Position numbers and translations under genes: made by a program. Below, in pieces: positions 63,584-64,000 of a DNA stretch of 64,000 nucleotides; within the stretch, counting starts at the first letter, position 1; each line of letters starts with the position of its first letter. The notes under the pieces were generated by a model that saw only the letters and a program-made list of their open reading frames with translations, was not told the DNA's origin and ran no database searches. Source of the DNA: Palleniella intestinalis. GTDB lineage: Bacteria; Bacteroidota; Bacteroidia; Bacteroidales; Bacteroidaceae. The DNA lies in assembly GCF_013166595.1 (NCBI RefSeq), contig NZ_JABKKG010000002.1, positions 434,001 through 498,000 on the forward strand, given 5' to 3'.

Positions 63584-64000
63584 ATGAAAAGAATCTTTAA
63601 TTTGTTTTTTCTTGCATTTTGTGCCGTAGCCTGTTTTGCGGACTATGTGCCGCAACCCTACACATGGACGACACAGAGCAAAAACTCCTCAGAGTCGATG
63701 CCGTGTGGCGGTGGTGACATAGGCATGAATGTGTGGGTGGAGAACGGCGATGTGCTTGTCTATATGTCGCGCAGCGGCTTTTTTGACGAGAACAACACGT
63801 TGCTGAAAGCCGGCAGACTGCGTCTTCGTATGGACAATGCCAAGGACATCTTTGCAAACGGTTTCTCACAGTCGCTTGTGCTTGACGAAGGTGCTATATA
63901 TATAAAAGGTAGAGGTGTGACCATCCGCCTGTGGGCGGACACCGGTTCGCCTGTAATCTTTGCCGACATAAAGTCTGCAAAACCGGTGAAGGCGACCTTG
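63584..64000 (+). CDS. DUF5703-family protein, N-terminal fragment
   Basis: The first 139 codons, running off the window. Signal peptide MKRIFNLFFLAFCAVACFA. SESMPCGGGDIGMNVWVENG and DVLVYMSRSGFFDENNTLLK, then AGRLRLRMDN, match the start of DUF5703 / glycoside-hydrolase-like proteins that precede an (alpha/alpha)6-type catalytic domain. The second domain is outside, so the sugar acted on is unknown. An LP-type Cys (VACFA) makes a lipoprotein possible but the lipobox is poor. Confidence 0.72.
   Translation, partial: MKRIFNLFFLAFCAVACFADYVPQPYTWTTQSKNSSESMPCGGGDIGMNVWVENGDVLVYMSRSGFFDENNTLLKAGRLRLRMDNAKDIFANGFSQSLVLDEGAIYIKGRGVTIRLWADTGSPVIFADIKSAKPVKATL

Overview
This window looks like chromosome of a Bacteroidota species close to Prevotella (Prevotellaceae). 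I infer this from the Bacteroidota -7 box (TAnnTTTG) in front of many genes, the scarcity of Shine-Dalgarno sequences, proteins ending in a type IX secretion (T9SS) type A-like tail, and family content such as DUF2027-Smr, DUF4954, a DUF4922-like domain, LptE and DUF5703. No rRNA, tRNA or CRISPR array was seen. Coding is dense, but the intergenic DNA is unusually rich in inverted and tandem repeats.

Layout: 0-5.2 kb holds housekeeping genes, mostly on the minus strand (nadE fragment, DUF2027-Smr, queA, PAP2 phosphatase, rsmG), plus a Fic enzyme on the plus strand. 5.2-7.7 kb is an AT-rich island with a YafQ-type toxin-antitoxin pair, a CoiA-like protein and an XRE regulator. 8-24 kb reads mostly rightward: YhcH, hflX, DUF4954, a toxin-antitoxin cluster (hicB with a dead hicA, then higBA), an M16 protease, class I fumarase, an Orn/Lys/Arg decarboxylase, a SpeE homologue with an altered active site, and a TPR histidine kinase with its NarL-type regulator. 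24.4-28 kb is one 1214-residue protein joining a glycosyltransferase, a HIT-like domain and a SpoIID domain. 28-34 kb holds yraN, then on the minus strand lptE, a sigma-54 activator, a sirtuin, a divergent PdxA-like protein, rlmN and a YbaK/ProX deacylase.

35-46 kb and 56-62 kb hold the most unusual content: two surface-protein operons facing opposite directions. Both start from nearly the same promoter, with a run of 7-8 C exactly 26 nt before an identical TACCTTTG box. Both contain a very large secreted protein (2352-codon frame and 1788 residues) with a T9SS-like C-terminus. Both end with a tiny acidic protein (69 and 64 residues) sharing a KK-Y-AP-I-II start, an LAAS motif and an SK...IWD end, followed by a terminator. 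I read this as a repeated cassette: a shared switchable-looking promoter, giant exported protein and companion micro-protein. 46.5-55 kb between them carries an azoreductase-like flavoprotein, an AAA/DUF4143 ATPase, mnmE, a DUF3791-DUF3990-DUF3791 cassette, rmuC, a UPF0104 membrane protein and a NUDIX hydrolase. The window ends with a histidine kinase and the start of a DUF5703 protein.

The other main theme is non-coding DNA. There are four copies of an ~80-bp promoter-bearing hairpin element, two diverged ~360-bp elements with a base-pairing-conserved hairpin, two nested palindromic elements (one split by a MITE-like insertion), a perfect 31-bp inverted repeat, and several locus-specific tandem repeats. 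All functional statements rest on reading motifs by eye; no database search was run.
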